A DNA stretch of 64,000 bases. Source: Callorhinus ursinus. Lineage: Eukaryota; Chordata; Mammalia; Carnivora; Otariidae. The notes below the pieces were generated by a model. The model searched no databases. It saw nothing but the letters and a program-made list of their open reading frames with translations, and was not told the DNA's origin. Positions 11,706 through 22,409 of this stretch are shown here, one piece after another; within the stretch, counting starts at the first letter, position 1; each line of letters begins with the position of its first letter. The DNA is taken from the NCBI RefSeq assembly GCF_003265705.1, contig NW_020313057.1:1128699-1192698 (forward strand), written 5' to 3'. The position numbers were made by a program, and so were the translations under genes.

Positions 11706-11908
11706 TTTTTTTTTTTTATTGTGTTAGTCACCATATGGTACATTATTAGTTTTTGATGTAGTGTTCCATGATTCATTGTTTGGGTATAACACCCAGTGCT
11801 CCATGCAATACGTGCCCTCCTTACTCCCCATCACCGGGCTAGCCCATCCCCCCCACCCCCCTTCCCTCTAAAACCCTCAGTTTGTTTCCCGGAGTCCATA
11901 GTCTCTGT
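11706..11908 (-). mobile_element. Severely 5'-truncated L1 (3'UTR only)
   Basis: Only about 200 bases of the carnivore L1 3'UTR in antisense: a poly-T start (the L1 A-tail), then 'gttagtcaccatatggtac', 'tttttgatgtagtgttcc' and 'cacccagtgctccatgcaa'. The same 3'UTR recurs at 23823-24030. The short duplication tacataa at 11699-11705 and 11909-11915 is a plausible TSD. Confidence 0.88.
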
Positions 11909-11915
11909 TACATAA

Positions 11916-13729
11916 ATCTATAACTTCACCTCTCCATTGTCTCTGTTTTGTACTCTCTTTTTCCCTTTTATGTCATTCTGCTTTTCCAGTAGAGCTTCCT
12001 TAAGCCTCTTTGCCAATACATGATGGTCTTTCCTGCTCTGAACATTTAATAGATAATCCTACTCTGAAATCTTTTCAAACACTACCCTGATCTAATAACC
12101 TAAAGCAGTTCCTTTGTCCCTTAACACCCTTCCCAGGTATTCAAATTGTGCGAGTATGTGACAGTTCACCAAGAGTCACTTTATATTCCCAATATCTGCC
12201 TATGATATTTGAGTTCTTGAGAAATTAGGGAAATTAATGGACGATTTATAAAATCATAGAATGTTGGAACCAGGAGGGAATTTTAGAGATCATCGAGTCC
12301 AACTTATTATGAGTCATTTGTTAGCAGCTCCAAGGGACTCATTCACAACAAGAAATATAAACAATTAGGGCCTCTTTAAAAACTCTAGAGTCAGAAAAAT
12401 TACAGGATTCCCCCAAGGAAGGAAATGAAGCTAAGTGTGCTAATTTGGACAGATGCTTGAACAGCATCTCCAACACATGCAGGCACAAATGCAGGGCTAT
12501 GTTGATTCAATACAGTAGATGAGACTTCAAATCAAACAGAGACATTTATTAAGCATAGCATCATGATTAAGATATGCCCAAGGTATCACAGAACTGAGAC
12601 TGTGTTCCAGAAATATGAGAACACAGTACCCAGCACATAGAGAAAAAACACAGTCCTCATGGACAGTCAGTCATGCTTCTCTTTCTAAATCTGTAGCTTA
12701 GTAAGCTTGGTGCTCATAATGTTACCAAGGAACTATATTACTGAAGAGCTTGATAAGGAGACTTAAAGAACATCACCCCCCCCCCCAAGTTTATATGGAA
12801 TACACTTGCTAATACCCTTGTACTGCTCTAGGGTAAGAATGTGACTTCCCTAGTTCCTGCTGAGGTCATTAAAATGTATTCAAGTTAACAATTACATTTT
12901 CCCCACACAAACTTGACAATAGCCTGGAGCTTTGTATTGTATTCACTGGGGAGGTGGGAGGTCTGCCTGAGCCTTTCCTGTAGGTTTTCTTTGGAAAGTA
13001 CTCCCAGGGTCTTAGCCTGGAGAAGTCCTCAGTTGGTAAGCCCCACCTTATATTTTGCCTTCACTGTGAAACTTTGCTGACCTCCACAGCCCAGGCTGGG
13101 CAAGGTAGAGTCAAAGTCTCTCTCCTTGGGCTCTCATAGCTCTTTATAGAGGACCAGCAAGGCAGTGTTCCCTGGGAGGTGGTGCTGCCTTCTATAGGGC
13201 ATTTTGGAAATCTTTGAGGAGTTTTTGTTGGGTGACAGCAGGCACTGTTGGCATTTAGTTGGTAGGAGCTGGTTTCATACAATAAAGACGTATTCTGTGT
13301 CCAGCATTTCTGCATAATTTTAACGTACGGTGGATTTTCTAAGAGTTCAGCTGCCATGTAAATTGAGTGAAGACTGCACATTGTTTCATTTGAAATGTTA
13401 CTGAGTCAATGGCAGCACCAATTGTGGTATTTGAGCTGCCAATACCTGTCTTCTTTCTCATTCTGCACTTGTAATTTTTGCAGTCAAGGAGAACCTATGT
13501 AGAGGGACAAGTATCTGTTTTATTATGTCTATGATGTCTGTCTTATTAAGTAAGTTTTATTTTATCATAACTTACATTCCTTTTATTCCTTCTTTATTTT
13601 GCAATCAGGAGACAGCACTGATTTTTCTGGACTTGTACAGGCAAATATATATTGTCTGTGAATTTCATTGCAGGACAATAAAGGAGATATTACAAATAAT
13701 TATTATAGAAAGAGAGCATTGGGTCTGAT
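11916..13729. other. Non-coding unique sequence with one ancient repeat trace and a poly-C run
   Basis: Around 12250-12310, the text 'aatcatagaatgttggaacc ... agagatcatcgagtcc' matches a motif I know from ancient mammalian interspersed repeats, but I am not sure of the family. A run of 11 C lies at 12776-12786. An open frame on the minus strand (13061-13381, 106 residues) resembles no family known to me and lacks any supporting signal. Confidence 0.4.
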
Positions 13730-13920
13730 ATGGATGAGGTAGAAAGAGCAGGAGCTTTGAGGTCATATCTGGATTCTAGAATGGTCTCCACCATTTACCA
13801 GTTTTTGGAATTCAGAGATGTTACTTCTTTATGTCACCTGTTCCTTATCTGCAAAATAGGGATAATAGCCACTGTGATTTATGTAAGTTCCCGAGACATA
13901 GCAGATGTCCGGTATTCACT
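13730..13920 (+). mobile_element. MIR SINE
   Basis: Sense MIR: 'gagcaggagctttgaggtc', 'tctggattc', 'ccatttaccag', 'cctgttccttatctgcaaaa' and 'agggataatagc' come in consensus order, and the element ends near 'gacatagcagatg'. MIR is an ancient tRNA-derived SINE shared by mammals. Confidence 0.85.
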
Positions 13921-13929
13921 CTTTCCCCT

Positions 13930-14060
13930 TCCTTCACTCAATCAACAAATATTTATTGACCACCTACTTTGGACAGGTATTAGTTCGCTGCCTATATAAA
14001 GCAGCGAACAAATGGGACAGTCTCCAGCATAGTAGAGGTCACATTCAAATTATGGGACAT
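13930..14060 (-). mobile_element. L2 3' end fragment, antisense
   Basis: 'caatcaacaaatatttattg' followed by 'accacctactttggacagg' is the reverse complement of the L2 3' terminus. It abuts the MIR just upstream. Confidence 0.65.
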
Positions 14061-14341
14061 CATGTAGTTTCACTATTTCACATGAATTCTGTTGCTGTTA
14101 CAACATTTTATTATGGTGAATTGAAGGCATATGACAGTCTGTGTGCCAAATTACTCATCCTTGAAGCAGGAGTAATGTATTCACTTCTAGCGACTGGCAC
14201 AATCTTCTACCATCAATATTTTTGAATTGGATTGGATTATCAGATATTTTCCATATTAAATCTTTAAACCTCAGAAATTCTAAGACTTAAAATTAAGTTT
14301 AAATAGTATAAAACCCAAGTGAAAAATTGATGTAGTGAGAA

Positions 14342-14840
14342 TCAAGAACATTCTTTGCATGATTCCATAGCGTTTATTGGTGACCCAGCTTTCCTTTTGC
14401 TTAGTTCCACCTTAAATTGGGTAAGACAGTGCCCTGATCTGGCCCTACTGTGGTGATGTCCTTTCAGTAAGGTGAGAAGTCCATGGAGCCGGTGTGGGCT
14501 TGGGGGCAGATGCTCACTCTGAGCCTGCACAGCCCCCTTCTGGTCCATCTTAAGTTATCTGCTTGGTCTGCCCCATGTCTGATTCCAGGAACTCTGCAGG
14601 TGTCTTTCCCAGGTCTGTTCTTTTTTTTTTTTTGGAATACATGCCCTTAGGCTCAAAGGGTGGCCAAGAAATAGTACCTGGAGAGGATGTGAATGGAATG
14701 AATGTGACAGCTGAGCCAGGGCATTGACCTGCATGTATGTGAGGTGCCTGTCGTGTCCCATAGAGCTGGCAGTAGAAAGGCCCCAAGGGTGTGGGTTACA
14801 GGTAGGTCATGATCTGATGTGGAGTTCAGAGGAATCACAG
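14342..14840 (-). pseudogene. Possible processed pseudogene fragment, parent unknown
   Basis: On the minus strand this block is GC-richer than its flanks and holds two open frames end to end: 14550-14786 (78 residues, containing FEPKGMYSKKKKRTDLGKTP) and 14342-14548 (68 residues). An AATAAA signal lies at 14373-14378 in the right direction near the 3' side. That mixture looks like a decayed retrocopy. Against it, no poly(A) tract follows the signal, I see no flanking duplication, and I do not recognise the protein. A run of 12 A (minus strand) interrupts it at about 14621-14633. Ordinary unique DNA remains a real alternative. Confidence 0.22.
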
Positions 14841-16065
14841 AATCAAAATGGAAACTTTGTCAAGGTAAATAGATAGAAATAACTTATTTAATGGTTTGTT
14901 ACCATGATTTGTAATTTTCAAATATATCCATGTATTATATGGGCCTCCATTTTTCAGTTTGCCCTGAGTCCCACAAATGTAAAAGATGGTTCTGCTTCTG
15001 GGTCTTCTCTTCTTATTAACTTAGAGCACATACACGTGTGTATGTAGTTATTTTAAAGATGCTGCTTACAGTATTTCTCTGATTTTATTTATTCTAGCCA
15101 AAAGGAATTAAAAACAATCTTTTACCTATCTATGGGAGTATTATTTTTTTCTGTGCCATTAATCTAAACTTTCATTTTCCATTATGTTGTAAATAGGATT
15201 CCAGATTTCAATAAACTTGTCACATCTCTTTTTCCTTTGTGTAGCATATTTCCCCCTGAGGATGAAAAAATATCCATACATGTATTGATAGCTATATTCT
15301 TAGATTCCAGCATGACAATATATTTTGGAGCTAAAGATATCCTTAATGTTATTGGGATTTTCTGTTGGAATTTCTTTGGGTAGAATCTTCATAAGAGTTT
15401 CTTTAAGAGAGAAATACGAACAGTTGTTTGTTTTTTCCATATATCCTGGAGTATTTTCCCTGTATTTGCATATTACATGCAGAGTAATTATGAAACAAAG
15501 TTCCTGTCTGCCTAGTTGCTGGCATTTACAATTTTTACATAGCTGTTACAAATACGTTAATATGTAATGGTATAATTTGTGATGATCTTTATGTATTTTC
15601 TCAAGATATTTTCCATGATACATATTTTAATAGAATAATTTTATTCCTCTTTATTTCTATGGTAGATTCCCTTTTTGATATATGCTTGTAGTTTAAAAAT
15701 GTATATTTCAGCTTGTTCACTTTGTTATATATTGCATTACAGTATATTATTAATATCTTTTCTTATGTATGTAATTATCATTAATGCTTCATAATTTTCT
15801 CTTTTAAGAAGTTATTTAATTTTGTCTATTATAATAACTTTCTGTTAGTTCTAGTACATTATGTTAAAGTATTAAAATAATTGTACCCAATTATCATTTT
15901 TAAAAGATTTTGAATGGAATTCATGTTGAAATCTTAGCCATTTAGTGTTCTGCACATTGTTTCTTTCATATGAATTAGTATACTCATCGACTCTTCTCTG
16001 GCTAACGCAATCAAAGCAATCCTTCAAAATACAGCTTACATATTACCACTGTCATAACTTTGACA
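14841..16065. other. Non-coding AT-rich unique sequence
   Basis: I see no gene, young repeat or recognisable old element here. The 80-codon open frame at 15325-15567 resembles nothing known to me. Confidence 0.5.
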
Positions 16066-16069
16066 TTCA

Positions 16070-16200
16070 TTCATTTATTTATTCAGTAATTCAACAGAAT
16101 TTATTCAGTGGCCATTATGTTATATGAACAGTGTAAGTACTGGTGATAAAAGAGTGAGTAAAAACAAACAACTAGTCTCTGTTTCCAAGGTGGAGAGAAA
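16070..16200 (-). mobile_element. L2 3' end fragment, antisense
   Basis: 'cattcatttatttattcag ... aacagaatttattcagtgg' with a following 'gtactggtgataaaag' block follows the order of the reverse-complemented L2 3' end ('gggatacagcagtgaac'). Confidence 0.6.
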
Positions 16201-16439
16201 TTCCTCTAGTAATCACACTCGCCAGTCTATAACCTCCAGCTGAGAAAGGAACTTAGAAGAGAAGAAACAGGGCTCTATGATATGAGAAAGATAGGGAGCA
16301 AACATGACTCTGACCAGCTCTAGGTCTCACAGGGTAGTAATAGCAGATCAAACCCAACAGTCGGACAGTGAAGTTAACACATCTCTGATAGACTGCTTGT
16401 CGAGATGGATGCCATAATCCTCCATGTCTGTACACAGGG

Positions 16440-16890
16440 CTCTTTCCTGTGTGACTTCACTGCTCTTTCCATAAAGGGTGCAGTCTGTTTCCCCTCTCCT
16501 TAAATCTGGGCTGGGCTTTTGAGTTGCTTCAGCCCGGAGAATGTGGCAGCTCACATCATGTAAGCCCTGGAACCTAGGCTTTAAGGGGTAGTGCAGCTCC
16601 CCTTCTCACTCTTGTGGAACGTTGCCTGAACATTACCATGTAAGGAAGTCTGCGCTGGTCCTATTGAAAGGAGAAGGAAGGGCCACATGGAAGAGAGTGG
16701 AGGCTTCCAGCCAACAGCCAAAACCAACTATCAGACATATAAAGGAGGTCCTTAGACCAAATTATCTAGTCCTATACTGCCAGTTGAGTGACTTCAGGTG
16801 TGACTTCCCCATGTGCAGCCCCATGAGTGACTTCAGGTGACACTAGCAGAAGAGTCACCCAGTTGATTGTAATCCAGATGGCTGAGCTCC
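16440..16890 (+). mobile_element. Ancient LTR-like repeat (ERVL/MaLR type suspected)
   Basis: The text 'ccttaaatctgggctgggc', 'cggagaatgtggcagctcac', 'aacctaggctttaagg' and 'tggaacgttgcctgaac' matches, in order, a repeat common in mammalian genomes that I associate with old solo LTRs. It also has repeated 'gagtgacttcaggtg' blocks at 16784 and 16824. I cannot assign the family with certainty. Non-coding. Confidence 0.45.
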
Positions 16891-18206
16891 TTGGTCAAAT
16901 TTATTCCTAGGTGTTTTGTGCTTTTGATGCTTTTATAAATGGGATTGTTTGCTTAATTTATTTGTCATGTTGTTATTAGTATATAGAAACACATCTGACC
17001 ACTTTAAATTGAGGTATAGTAGACACAAAATATTAGTTTCAGGTGTACAATATAGTGATCAGTAATTACATACGTTATGAAATGCCTGCCATGATAAGTG
17101 TAGTTGCCATCTGTCACTGTATAAAATTACTACAATATTATTACTGTCTTCCCTATGCTGTACATTACATCCCCATGACTTATTTTATAAGTGGAAGTTT
17201 GTACCTCTTAATCCCCTTTACCTGCTTTGCCTATCCCTCCACCCCTTTCCCCTCTGGCAACCATCAGTTCTTTATACCTATGAGTCTGTTTCTATTTTGT
17301 TGTTGCTGTTTGTTTGCTTTTAAGATTCCAGATATAAATGAAATCATTTGGTATTTGTGTTTCTCTGTCTGACTTGTTTCACTTAGCATAATACCCTCTA
17401 GGTCCATCCATGCTGTTGAGAATGTCAAGACTTCATTTTTTTTTATGGCTAAGTAATATATCATTGTGTAAATATACCATGACTTCTTTATCCATTTATC
17501 TATAGATGGGCACTTAGGTTGCTTCCCTATCTTGGGTATGGGAAATAATGCTGCAATAAACAATGGGATGCATATAAATTTTCAAATTAGTATTTTCATT
17601 TTCTTTGGATAAATACCCAAAAGTTTAATTGCTAGATCATATGGTATTTCTATTTTAGTTTTTGAGGAACCTCCATACTGTTTTCCACAGCATCTGTTCC
17701 AATCATATTTCTACCAACAGTGCACAAGGGTTCCCTTTTCTCCACATCACCCCCAATACTTGTTATTTCTTATCTTTTGATTCTAGCCATTCTGACAGGT
17801 ATGAGGTGATACTTTAGTTTGGATTTGCATTTCCCTGATGATTAGTGATGTTGAGCATCTTTTCATGTGCCAATTAACCATCTATATGTCTTCTTTGGAA
17901 AAATGTCGATTTCAGGTTGTCTGCCCATTTTTTAAATCAGATCATTATTATTGTTATTATTGCTATTGAGTAATGGGTTCTTTATATATTTTGAGTATTA
18001 ACTCCTTATCAGATATATCATTTGCAAATATCTTTTCCCATCCACTAGATTGCCTTTTTGTTTTGGTGGTGGTTTCCTTCATTGTAAAAAAGCTTTTCAG
18101 TTTGATGTACTCCTGATTGTTTATTTTTCCTTTTGCTTTTCTTGCCTAGGGAGAAATACCCAGAAAAATATTGCTAAGGCTGACATCCATTATTTTACTG
18201 TCTACG

Positions 18207-18283
18207 TCTGTCTTTCTTTCTTTCTCTTTTTTCTTCCTTCCTTCCTTCCTTCCTTCCTTCCTTCCTTCCTTCTTCTTTCTTTT

Positions 18284-18327
<44 letters not shown>

Positions 18328-18328
18328 T
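18207..18328. repeat. (CTTT)n/(CCTT)n tract, expanded tail of the adjacent SINE
   Basis: About 120 bases of CTTT and CCTT units lie exactly where the A-rich tail of the minus-strand SINE at 18339-18528 should be, so on the minus strand it reads (AAAG)n(AAGG)n. Growth of SINE tails into microsatellites is well known. Confidence 0.9.
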
Positions 18329-18338
18329 NNNNNNNNNN
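18329..18338. other. Assembly gap (10 N)
   Basis: Ten Ns at the end of the CTTT tract. The size is probably nominal, so the true tract may be longer. Translations that cross it are meaningless. Confidence 0.99.
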
Positions 18339-18528
18339 AACAGTGCATGTTCATGCACGGGTGCACAAGTTGTTTGGGGTGGGGCAGAGGGAGAGAGAGA
18401 GAGAATCTTAAGCAGGCTCCCCGCCCAGCATGGAGTGCAATGTGGGGCTCAATCTCACAATCCTGACATCATGACTTGAGCTGAAATCAAGAGTTGGACG
18501 CTTAACAGACTGAGCCACTGAGGCACCC
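18339..18528 (-). mobile_element. Can-SINE, diverged, antisense
   Basis: Reverse complement of a SINEC: 'agcaggctccccgcccagc', 'tcctgacatcatgacttgag', 'cagactgagccactgagg' and 'caccc' at its end. It lacks the usual AAATA tail, replaced by the CTTT tract. It lies inside the antisense arm of the inverted L1; the flanks 'ttactgtctacgtctg' (about 18196) and 'atactgcccaagttttc' (about 18530) look like a decayed duplication. Confidence 0.9.
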
Positions 18529-19699
18529 CATACTGCCCAAGTTTTCTTTAAGGAGATTTATGGTTTCATGTTTTACATTAGTTCTTTAATCAATTTTGAG
18601 TTTATTTTTGTGTATGTGTATGAAAGTAGTCCAGTTTCATTCTTTTGCATGCAGCTGTCCACAGTCAAGTGGGATTTATTTCAGGGATGCAAGGATGGTT
18701 CAGTATATACAAATCAGTAAGATATACCACATTAACAAAATGAGGAATATGATTATGTCAATAGATGACCGAAAAGCCTTTCACCGAATTCAAGATTTAT
18801 TCATGATAAAAACTCTCAACAATACAATATAAGAAATATATCTCAACATAATAAAGCCATATATGACAAACTCACAGCTAACATAAAACTTAATGGGGAA
18901 AAGTAAAAGTTTTCCCTCTAAGACCAAAGCAAGACAAGGATGTCCTTTCTCACTACTTTTATTCACCATAGTACTGGAAGTACTGCAGATGACATGACAC
19001 TCTATATAGAAAACCCTAAAGACTCCTCCCAAAAACTACTAGAACTGATAAATGAATTCAGTGAAGTTGCAGTATACAAAATCAATGTACAGAAATCTGT
19101 TGAATTTCTGTACACTAATAACAAAATAGAAAGGGAAAGTAAGAAAACAACCCCATTTACAAGTGCATCAGAAAGAATAAAATACTTAAGAATAAATTTA
19201 ACCAAGGAGGTGAAAGATCAGTACTCTGAGAACTATAAGATATGGATGAAAGAAAATGAAGATGACACAAAGGGAGGTGTTTTATGCTCATGGGTTAGAA
19301 GAATTAATGTTAAAATGTCCATACTACCCAAAGCATCCTACAGATTCAGTGAAATCCCTATAAAAATACCAATAACATTTTTCACAGAAGTACAACAAAA
19401 AGTCCTAAAATTTGTATGGAACCACAAAAGACTCTGAATAGTCAAAGCATTCTTGAAAAAAACAAAACAAAACAAAGCTAGGAGTATCATAATCCCAGAT
19501 TTCAAACTATATTACAAAGCTATAGTATTCAAAAAAGTATGATACTGGCCAAAAAAAAAAAAACATAGAACAACAGGACAAAATTAAGAGCCAAGAAACA
19601 AACCCAATTATATAATCAATTAACCTATGACAAAGGAGACAATAATATACAGTCTCTTCAATAAATGATGTTAGGAAAACTGCAGAACTGATTTTTGTA

Positions 19700-20529
19700 C
19701 AGGCATACCTCGAGGGTATTGTGAGTTTGAGTGGGTTTCACACCACTATGATAAAGCAAATATCATGATAAACCAGTCAAATGAATCATTGTTTCACAGT
19801 GTATATAAAAGTTAGGTTTATACTCTATTATAGTATATTATTTATGCTTTGTACACAAAAGCATAAGTCTAGAAAAATCTATGTACCTTAAAAAACACTT
19901 TATTGCTAAAAAATGCTAACCATCATCAAGCTTTCAGTGAGTCATAATCTTTTTTAAGTGGAGGGTCTTGCCTTGATGTTGATGGATACTGACTAATCAG
20001 GGTGGTGATTGCTAAATATTGGGATGGCTGTGGCAGTTTCTTAAAATAAGACAACAATGAAGTTTGCTACATCAATTGACTTCCTTTCCCCAATGATTTC
20101 TCTGTAGCATGTTATGCTCTTTGATAGCCTTTTACCCACAGTAGAACTTCTTTCAACTAAGTTAATGTAATATTCTAAATCATTTGTTGTCATTTCAACA
20201 GTCTTCACAGCATTTTCGACAGTAGATTCCATCTCAAGATTTCACCCCATCACTTTCTTTGCTCATTCATTAGAAGTAACTCATCATCCACTGAAGTTTT
20301 ATCATAAGATTGCAGCAATTCAAATATAATAATAAAAAAGCTTGAAATATTGCAAGAATTACCAAAAAGTGACAGAGACATGAAGAGACATGAACAACAA
20401 ATGCTGTTGGGAAAATGGGGCCAATAGACTTGATTTGATTGACACAGGGTTACTACAAAACTTCAGTTTGTGAAAACATAAATCTGTGAAGAGCAATAAA
20501 GTGAAGCTCAATAAAATGATATATGGCTG
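19700..20529 (-). mobile_element. Tigger1-type (pogo/Tc1-mariner) DNA transposon, internally deleted
   Basis: Left terminus 'caggcatacctcgag' and right terminus 'aaaatgatatatggctg' are imperfect inverted repeats of the Tigger1 type, and the element is flanked by the TA target duplication (19698-19699 and 20530-20531). At about 830 bp it is far shorter than a full Tigger1 (about 2.4 kb), so its middle is missing. A carnivore subfamily (Tigger1a type) is likely. Orientation is given by the transposase remnant. It inserted into the old L1. Confidence 0.9.
20041..20232 (-). pseudogene. Tigger transposase C-terminal fragment
   Basis: A 63-residue open piece on the minus strand ([20 protein letters not shown] ... 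[20 protein letters not shown] ...) resembles the C-terminal region of the Tigger1/pogo transposase, downstream of the catalytic DDD core. The DNA-binding and catalytic domains are gone, so it is not functional. It lies wholly within the Tigger element and has no promoter of its own. Confidence 0.75.
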
Positions 20530-20673
20530 TATGTTAATTTCATATCCTCAACTTTCCTGAAATCACTTATTAATTCTAACAGTTTTTTGGTGGAGGGTTT
20601 TGGATTTTCTATGTGTAAATCAGGTTATTTCAGAGAAAAATTTTAGTTACTTTCTGATTTGGATGCCTTTTAT

Positions 20674-20738
20674 TCTCCTTCCTTCCTTCCTTCTTTCCTT
20701 CCTTCCTTTTTCCTCTTTCTTCCTCCCTCCCTCCCTTC
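20674..20738. repeat. (CCTT)n/CT-rich simple repeat
   Basis: An imperfect CCTT/CCTC tract embedded in the old L1 between 'ggatgccttttattct' and 'tgactaggacttccag', expanded from the T/C-rich L1 text. Confidence 0.9.
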
Positions 20739-20806
20739 TGACTAGGACTTCCAGTATTATGTTGAATAGAAGAGTCAAGAGTGGGTATCCCTGTCTTGTT
20801 CCAGAA

Positions 20807-21187
20807 AAAACTGGGCATCTTGAGCAGCGTCCTACACCACTGGGGAAATCAGGTACCCATTCACATTTCCTCACTTTCCCATGTGGAAGTCAGTCTGAAG
20901 AGGTCTCTCTTGGCCCTGAGCTGTGCTGCCTTGGACACATGGTGATGCAGATAAGGTTAAACTGTAATTCTTACTCTCTTCAGTGTGTTTATTCTCAGAC
21001 TTTTTGCTCTAACAGGGTCCTGGGGCTTCTCTACTGGACTCCCAAGATCCCACAAAGGTACTCTTAGCTGTGTCAATTTGACAATTTGTCAATTTGATGT
21101 GACAATTTGACAATTGTCAAAATTGATGATGCTGTGGGGAATGACAGCTGAAAATCCCTATTCGACCATCTTGCTGTTGTCACTCCT
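20807..21187 (-). mobile_element. 5'UTR of the old L1
   Basis: The antisense text ends in 'attcgaccatcttgctgttg', the 5' tip of an older L1 type with a CAAGATGGTC (YY1-like) site. Inside are blocks I associate with old L1 5'UTRs ('gagctgtgctgccttgg', 'ctctactggactcccaag'). A local 'caatttgtcaatttgatg' slippage repeat lies at 21075-21125. It is joined directly to RT sequence at about 20807. Confidence 0.65.
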
Positions 21188-21203
21188 AAGAACTTAGTTT
21201 TCT

Positions 21204-21403
21204 GGGTGCCTGGGTGGCTCAGTTGGTTAAGCGACTGCCTTCGGCTCAGGTCATGATCCTGGAGTCCCGGGATTGAGTCCCGCATCGGGCTCCCTGCTTG
21301 GCGGGGAGTCTGCTTCTCCCTCTGACCCTCTTCCCTCTCATGCTCTCTATCTCTCATTCTCTCTCTCTCTCAAATAAATAAATAAAATCTTTAAAAAAAA
21401 AAA
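21204..21403 (+). mobile_element. Can-SINE (SINEC), fairly intact
   Basis: Head 'gggtgcctgggtggctcag', body 'atcctggagtcccgggattg', CT-rich part and A-tail. TSD of 16 bp, perfect: aagaacttagttttct at 21188-21203 and 21404-21419. It landed at the 5' tip of the old L1. Confidence 0.98.
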
Positions 21404-21419
21404 AAGAACTTAGTTTTCT

Positions 21420-22070
21420 AAGTTAACCTGTATCTTACTGCATCTGCAAGGGTGTGCGGTCTTCTTACGGAACTTAGGTAAATTTTTCCTCTTGTAATTT
21501 GAGATCTGTATAGTAATCAGACTTGAGACTGATACAAAGGGTGTTGTATGGTTATCCATATGCATGTCATACCACCTTAACTAGACAATACATTCCTAAC
21601 CATGGGGAAATGAGAGGAAAATCATGATCGAGGGGAAGTTTGAGCTGAGCTGAAAATGCATGCATGGTGGGGTGGACAGGGAAGGCTGCCGTTTTGTGGG
21701 TCTCTTTATTTCCCCATGGATACTATGTATCATGTCTTCTTTCTTCTTACTCCCACTTTCTTACAACTTCCTATAGCTAGGCTTTCCTGGAAGAAACCTG
21801 AAATCCCATTAACATCTTTCCATGAATTCACTCGACTGACCAGCGTTCTCATAAGATTTAGTATTGAAATATGGCACTTTGGGAATTGCTATACTACACC
21901 ATATGTAATACCTGTATGCACCTGCTCCATTATTTCTCTGGTCTTTATTTTTGCTCTCCTGGTAAGAAGATTACTGGACTAAATTCCACCCCTTCCTTTT
22001 TCTTGCTTTCTCTGGCAGGTTGTGTCATACTCTTATTGTGTGAAGCTCAAGTAGATTGCCTTGTTGTTTT
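21420..22070. other. Non-coding unique sequence
   Basis: No gene or repeat recognised. The open frame 21656-21982 (108 residues, hydrophobic) shows no family resemblance to me. Confidence 0.5.
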
Positions 22071-22081
22071 GTGAATTTTCT

Positions 22082-22281
22082 TTTTTTTTTTAAGATTTTA
22101 TTTATTTATTTGACAGAGAGAGAGAGACAGTGAGAAAGGGAACATAAGCAGTGGGAGTGGGAGCGGGAGAAACAGGCTTCCCGCAGAGCAGGGAGCCTGA
22201 TGTGGGGCTCGATCCCAGCACACCGGGATCATGACCTGAGCTGAAGGCAGTCACATACCGACTGAGCTACCCAGGCGCCCC
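22082..22281 (-). mobile_element. Can-SINE (SINEC), antisense
   Basis: Reverse complement of a SINEC: poly-T and 'attttatttatttatttg' tail, GA-rich body, 'gagctgaaggcagtcacat', 'ctacccaggcgcccc'. TSD gtgaattttct at 22071-22081 and 22282-22292. Confidence 0.98.
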
Positions 22282-22409
22282 GTGAATTTTCTAATATTCT
22301 TCAATGTGTGCAAGTTCTGTCTCTCTAATTAGACCATAAGTTTACCCATGACAATTTCAGTGCATTGTTAAAGGCAGGGACTCAACAATTGATTGCCACT
22401 TAGAATAAC

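Larger units (their letters stand above)
16999..19680 (-). mobile_element. 5'-inverted L1 (twin-priming product) inside the older L1
   Basis: From 16999 to about 18661 the sequence is antisense L1: 3'UTR, then the ORF2 C-terminus (17264-17563 encodes MFIAALFPIPKIGKQPKCPS). At about 18664 the orientation flips, and 18664-19680 is sense ORF2, beginning at QVGFIPG and passing through DRKAFHRIQ (motif A, degenerate), [10 protein letters not shown] (18990) and KFVWNHKRL. The outer end of the sense arm ('ttaggaaaactg') and the inner end of the antisense arm ('ggacagctgcatgc', minus) are adjacent points of L1, so almost nothing was lost at the inversion. This is the classic twin-priming structure. 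A decayed TSD is likely (acacatctga 16989-16998; tgcagaactga 19681-19691). Confidence 0.85.
16897..21187 (-). mobile_element. Old L1, internally deleted, split by two later insertions
   Basis: Antisense L1 ORF2 (RT region) is found in two pieces that join seamlessly once the insertions are removed: 16897-16998 ('caaatttattcctagg ... gtatatagaaacac') and 19681-19699 plus 20530-20806 ('gaactgatttttgta', 'taattctaacagttttttgg', 'ccagtattatgttgaatag'). The first gap is filled by an inverted L1 (16999-19680), the second by Tigger1 (19700-20529). From about 20807 the sequence jumps to an L1 5'UTR and reaches the 5' end at about 21187 ('ccatcttgctg'). So most of ORF1, the endonuclease and the early RT are absent, and so is everything 3' of 16897. 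Confidence 0.8.

Noticed and set aside
18050..18479. Open frames of 102-138 residues with long Ser/Phe or Lys/Glu repeats
   Set aside because: They are translations of the CTTT tract and cross an N gap.
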